A stretch of 64,000 nucleotides of DNA from G942493375 sp942493375 (GTDB lineage: Bacteria; Armatimonadota; UBA5829): positions 5,332,001 to 5,396,000 of the forward strand of contig OW818698.1 in assembly GCA_942493375.1 (NCBI GenBank). Direction: 5' to 3'. How positions within the stretch are numbered: position 1 is the stretch's first letter; every line of letters begins with the position of its first letter. Both the position numbers and the translations under genes were made by a program. This document shows, one piece after another, positions 60,863-64,000 of this stretch. Below the pieces are notes generated by a model. That model worked only from the letters and a program-made list of their open reading frames with translations, ran no database searches and was not told the origin of the DNA.

Positions 60863-63712
60863 ATGGAAAACAAGTTTGTTATTTGGTTCACAGTAGCTCT
60901 CATGTTAAGCGTGGCTGTTAGTTGCTCTGCGGGTCAACGCTCGTTTGATTTTGTGTCAGGCAAGCTGGCTGTCAGTTTTCATCCCGACAGTAACTGCCTG
61001 TCCGCTTCGTACGGTGGAGCTTTCATAATCCGCAACTCTTCACTATGGGTCCACAATCCGGCTTGGAACCACTTGTTCTATGGTTACAACCAGATAAAAG
61101 ACCCGATCGAGATCAGAAACATCGAAGGTGGCCAGGAAGCGGTCATTACCCATAAAAATGATGACTTTATAGCTACTCAGTGGGTAACCCTAAAGGGCAA
61201 TACCTTCACTGTGCGCCTCAAATTCAAGCTGGCCAGGGATATTCCGGATGCCGACCTGGAATATTGCCTGGGCACCTTTTGTGCAGCGCTGATTACCGGA
61301 AGGTCTTTCAATGCCATAACTGAGAAAGACGTCATTGTCAATGGAATTGTCCCGGTTTATTCGCACATATCTGATCCATTCAAGTGCCAACTCACCCCAG
61401 ACCCATTTAAGAAACTTCATATAGATTCTCGTATCGGTGGAATTACTATCGAAGCCTCAGGCAACCCGAGTTCAATTTTTATGATGGACTATCGGAGAAA
61501 CCTGTATGAAGCATCCGATGTCGTTCCTGTGTTCTGGTCCGGGATGAATCAGCATCTTGAATATGGCAAAGAATACGACCAGACTATTACAGTCACCATC
61601 ACACCACCTGTCAGTAAACCCCAGCCGGTTGTTACACCTGCAAGTATCGAAGCAAAGGTCAATAAGGTCTCAAATCTCAGGACAGCTCATTTTGATCCGA
61701 TATACATAATCCCTGAACCGCAGAAGATGAAGCTGACAAAAGAAGCATTTACATTAAATGCCAATACCAGGATTGTGGTATCAAATAGAGCTGCTGCTGA
61801 AGACCTTCTCGGAGCAGAGTCATTTGCTGGAGAAGTAAAACTATTGTACGGTTTTCAGCTAAAAGTTATACATGAAAGCGAAGCAGCAGCTGGGAATATC
61901 ATTCTGGTAGGAGAAGCAGCATCAAATAAACTCCTGGCAGATGCAGCCTCCAAAGAGTTCCTGCGTGCTCCTGCAAAGGAAGAGGGATATGCCCTGAAAG
62001 TCACCCGGAACTGTGCACTTGTCCTTGGTCATGACCGCAAAGGCACATACTATGGTATGCAGACCCTCAAACAGCTTGTCAGGGCAGATATAAAGAGAGC
62101 ATTCATCTCAGGGTGTCTGATCAGCGACTGGCCAAGCCTGAAATTTCGTGGACTCCACCTGTTCACCGGCAATAAAGCACTGCCTTTCCACCAGAAGCTG
62201 ATAGATCGGATTCTGGCTCGCTATAAAATGAACCAACTGGTCCTTGAAGTTGATTTCCTGAAGTGGAACACCGATCCCACCATTGCTATGACCTGGGCTG
62301 AAGACCAATCAGACATAACTAAAGAGATTGCCTATGCAAAGGACCACTTTATTGAGATCAATCCTTTGTTGCAATCCCTTGGACATTGTGACTGGCTGTT
62401 TTGCAATGGCAGGAATAAGAACCTTGCAGAGAACCCGGATCTTCCTTACGCTTACTGTCCCACAAAGCCTGGAATCTATGACTACATATTCAAGTTCTAC
62501 GATGAGACAATAAAGCTTTTCAACAATCCGAAGTTTGTGCATATAGGTCACGACGAAGTAATGGAACCCGGTGGATTTCCGAGGGATGCGGAGTGCAAGA
62601 AGCGCAGCGCTGAACAGATATTCATTGATGACACTCTGAAAGTACGGGAGCACATTGCCAAATCAGGTTCCCGGATAATGATGTGGGGAGATATGCTGCT
62701 GACTCGTGGTGACAGCCCGGATGCTACAAATGCAGATACTCAGAAGTCCGCGAAATGGATGCGGGATCAGCTTCCGAAAGACGTGATGATAGCTGACTGG
62801 CACTATGCACCTGATAAGCCCGAAGCATATAAATCCCTGAAGATCTTTATGGATGAAGGTCACGATACAGTTGCTGCTACCTGGTTTACTCCAGCCAATA
62901 TCGAAGCTTTCTCAAAGCAGGCAAAAAATGTCGGAGCTTTAGGATTATTGCAGACTACCTGGGCTGGGTTTGAGAGCAGTGAAAACAATATCAGGGACAG
63001 TTTCAACCAGTTCTCAGCAGTTATTCTCGCAGCCGAATATGCCTGGAACAGCGGAAAGACCAGCGTTGACCGGTTACCATACAATTGGGATGCAGAGTTC
63101 CGCAAGCAGTGGAATCCAAAACCAATAAGTATTAAAGGAGAGTCGGGTTTTACTCTTGACCTGTCTCCGGCTTGTAATATTGACCTTAGGGATAATGGGA
63201 AAGGTTGGATGAATCTTGGCCCGCTGCATGATTTGTCGCAACTCCCGGCAGGTGAAACGAGATTCAAAGGTGACTTATTCAGAATTGCAGGCAGCAAAGC
63301 AAATCCGCGTGCAATTCGTCTTGCCAGTTCACTGGATGTGGACAATGCATATCCGGAGAGTGTGGAGATCGGTATAGGCCAGAAAGTGAATTCTCTGCTG
63401 TTCCTGCACACTTGCGCGTGGACTGATTCGATCAAGCGGTCGATGGGGGCATATAAAGTAGTATTTACGGATGGAACCAGCGAGATCATAAATCTGGTCT
63501 ATGGGGACAATATAGTTGCCTGGACAGATAAGAGAGCGCTGAGTGATATCGAAAGAGCCTGGGAAGGACTGACAAAAGATGGCGAAAAAGTCTCACTGCA
63601 GAGGCTGCAATGGAACAACCCATATCCCGATAAGCAAGTCAAATCCATCATATTCAGCTCCACCACCACCGAATCCGGCCCAATCCTGGTAGGACTGAGC
63701 GCAATTCAATAA
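60863..63712 (+). CDS. GH20 beta-N-acetylhexosaminidase-like enzyme, secreted
   Basis: The product is 949 residues from ATG 60863, which starts a signal peptide (MENKFVIWFTVALMLSVAVS, Cys after it may be lipidated). Upstream codons come from a poor TTG start. Order: beta-rich N-terminal domain (30-270) not recognised; GH20b small domain (about 295-425, YIIPEPQKMKLTKEAF, GKGTYYGMQTLKQL style); GH20 barrel with LKFRGLHLF and FVHIGHDEVMEPGG (catalytic Asp-Glu pair near residues 563-564); DTVAATWFTPANI; and a beta C-terminus. It removes terminal GlcNAc or GalNAc with substrate assistance. A repeat follows the stop. Confidence 0.88.
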   Translation: MENKFVIWFTVALMLSVAVSCSAGQRSFDFVSGKLAVSFHPDSNCLSASYGGAFIIRNSSLWVHNPAWNHLFYGYNQIKDPIEIRNIEGGQEAVITHKNDDFIATQWVTLKGNTFTVRLKFKLARDIPDADLEYCLGTFCAALITGRSFNAITEKDVIVNGIVPVYSHISDPFKCQLTPDPFKKLHIDSRIGGITIEASGNPSSIFMMDYRRNLYEASDVVPVFWSGMNQHLEYGKEYDQTITVTITPPVSKPQPVVTPASIEAKVNKVSNLRTAHFDPIYIIPEPQKMKLTKEAFTLNANTRIVVSNRAAAEDLLGAESFAGEVKLLYGFQLKVIHESEAAAGNIILVGEAASNKLLADAASKEFLRAPAKEEGYALKVTRNCALVLGHDRKGTYYGMQTLKQLVRADIKRAFISGCLISDWPSLKFRGLHLFTGNKALPFHQKLIDRILARYKMNQLVLEVDFLKWNTDPTIAMTWAEDQSDITKEIAYAKDHFIEINPLLQSLGHCDWLFCNGRNKNLAENPDLPYAYCPTKPGIYDYIFKFYDETIKLFNNPKFVHIGHDEVMEPGGFPRDAECKKRSAEQIFIDDTLKVREHIAKSGSRIMMWGDMLLTRGDSPDATNADTQKSAKWMRDQLPKDVMIADWHYAPDKPEAYKSLKIFMDEGHDTVAATWFTPANIEAFSKQAKNVGALGLLQTTWAGFESSENNIRDSFNQFSAVILAAEYAWNSGKTSVDRLPYNWDAEFRKQWNPKPISIKGESGFTLDLSPACNIDLRDNGKGWMNLGPLHDLSQLPAGETRFKGDLFRIAGSKANPRAIRLASSLDVDNAYPESVEIGIGQKVNSLLFLHTCAWTDSIKRSMGAYKVVFTDGTSEIINLVYGDNIVAWTDKRALSDIERAWEGLTKDGEKVSLQRLQWNNPYPDKQVKSIIFSSTTTESGPILVGLSAIQ

Positions 63713-63729
63713 CAACTGTCATCCTGAAT

Positions 63730-63813
63730 TGTCATCCTGAGGAACGAAGGATCTGCTTTTAGGAACCTCTGAGTAAATAGAGAACAGCAGATCCTTCGTT
63801 CCTCAGGATGACA
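63730..63813. repeat. TGTCATCC palindromic repeat, copy 6
   Basis: Full palindrome with a 24-base loop after the GH20 gene, preceded by an extra TGTCATCCTGAAT and followed by an extra AGGATGACA, as if the ends had been duplicated. Confidence 0.9.
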
Positions 63814-63844
63814 AAAACAGGATGACAGCATGAGGAAGTGTAAT

Positions 63845-64000
63845 ATGTCAGCAATCAATACATACTATTCCGTAACACCCAGAATGGTACCGGCAAATAA
63901 GCGCAGCACCATCACAATCGCACCTCTCTTCGACCACTGCCGCTTGAAACCCGGGGTAGAATATCGCCTGAGCTGCCATCCTGCTGGTGGATACAACTAT
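63845..64000 (+). CDS. Start of a gene running off the window, function unknown
   Basis: ATG 63845 with GAGGAAG upstream opens a frame of 52 codons to the window edge (MSAINTYYSVTPRMVPANKR, then FDHCRLKPGVEYRLSC). It reads like a beta-rich N-terminus without signal peptide. No call can be made from this length. Confidence 0.55.
   Translation, partial: MSAINTYYSVTPRMVPANKRSTITIAPLFDHCRLKPGVEYRLSCHPAGGYNY

Noticed and set aside
1..64000. tRNA, rRNA, prophage or integrative element
   Set aside because: No cloverleaf-like or rRNA-like sequence, integrase or phage structural gene was seen. The only mobile gene is the IS110-family transposase.

Overview
The window reads as a stretch of chromosome from an anaerobic, saccharolytic bacterium with a Gram-negative type envelope. 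It has a TolC-family outer membrane channel, lipobox and signal-peptide proteins, an NADH-linked [FeFe]-hydrogenase, Rex and a rubrerythrin. Roughly half of the genes look like carbohydrate-active enzymes, most of them secreted, and several end in CBM9-like sugar-binding domains. The gene mix recalls Armatimonadota or PVC-type lineages known from metagenomes. I cannot fix the phylum from sequence alone. Base composition looks moderate and even across the window. I see no prophage, plasmid functions, rRNA, tRNA or CRISPR array.

Layout: (1) 1-13.7 kb holds a TlpA-like protein (partial), a large secreted glycosidase-like protein, an aldo/keto reductase with a ferredoxin tail, a sialidase-like protein, a GH4 glycosidase and a uroporphyrinogen-decarboxylase-like protein. 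An AraC regulator is divergent from the last two. A PabB-PabC fusion and a beta-propeller protein follow. (2) 13.7-22.7 kb looks like a self-contained envelope-stress and efflux module. An OmpR-type two-component system is divergent from a Spy/CpxP-like periplasmic protein, a MarR-like protein, TolC, MacA, MacB ATPase and MacB permease. The divergent region carries two 11-bp-period direct repeats typical of OmpR/PhoB-family binding. (3) 23-29.5 kb has a GH29-like fucosidase, a sialidase, an aquaglyceroporin, a CobW-type GTPase and an intact IS110-family element (IS1111-like) inserted inside one copy of a dispersed palindromic repeat. (4) 29.5-38 kb is a redox island on the minus strand: rex, hydC-hydB-hydA (trimeric NAD-linked [FeFe]-hydrogenase), a sensory-type [FeFe]-hydrogenase homologue with a PAS domain, and an overlapping PP2C/SpoIIE phosphatase. 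(5) 38.5-47.5 kb holds three paralogues of an unrecognised secreted family (barrel-like domain plus CBM9-like domain), interrupted by a 1146-residue relative in architecture. (6) 47.7-64 kb has two orphan small or coiled-coil proteins, a GH42-like protein, GH32, a propeller protein, a repeat lipoprotein, a GH123-like protein coupled to a glycosidase-HEAT fusion, a reverse-type rubrerythrin, a GH20 hexosaminidase and the start of another gene.

Inference on physiology: extracellular hydrolases release sugars (fructans, N-acetylhexosamines, galactosides, fucose or sialic acid type residues), which are fermented. NADH is reoxidised by HydABC to H2 under Rex control, and the PAS-hydrogenase/phosphatase pair may sense H2 or redox state.

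Almost every intergenic gap carries one of about eight families of dispersed palindromic repeats. The most abundant has arms starting TGTCATCCTGAGGAACGAAG and occurs six times. Its role as an IS110-family target is the strongest structural observation here, together with the response-regulator boxes, the sensory hydrogenase substitutions and the unrecognised paralogue array.
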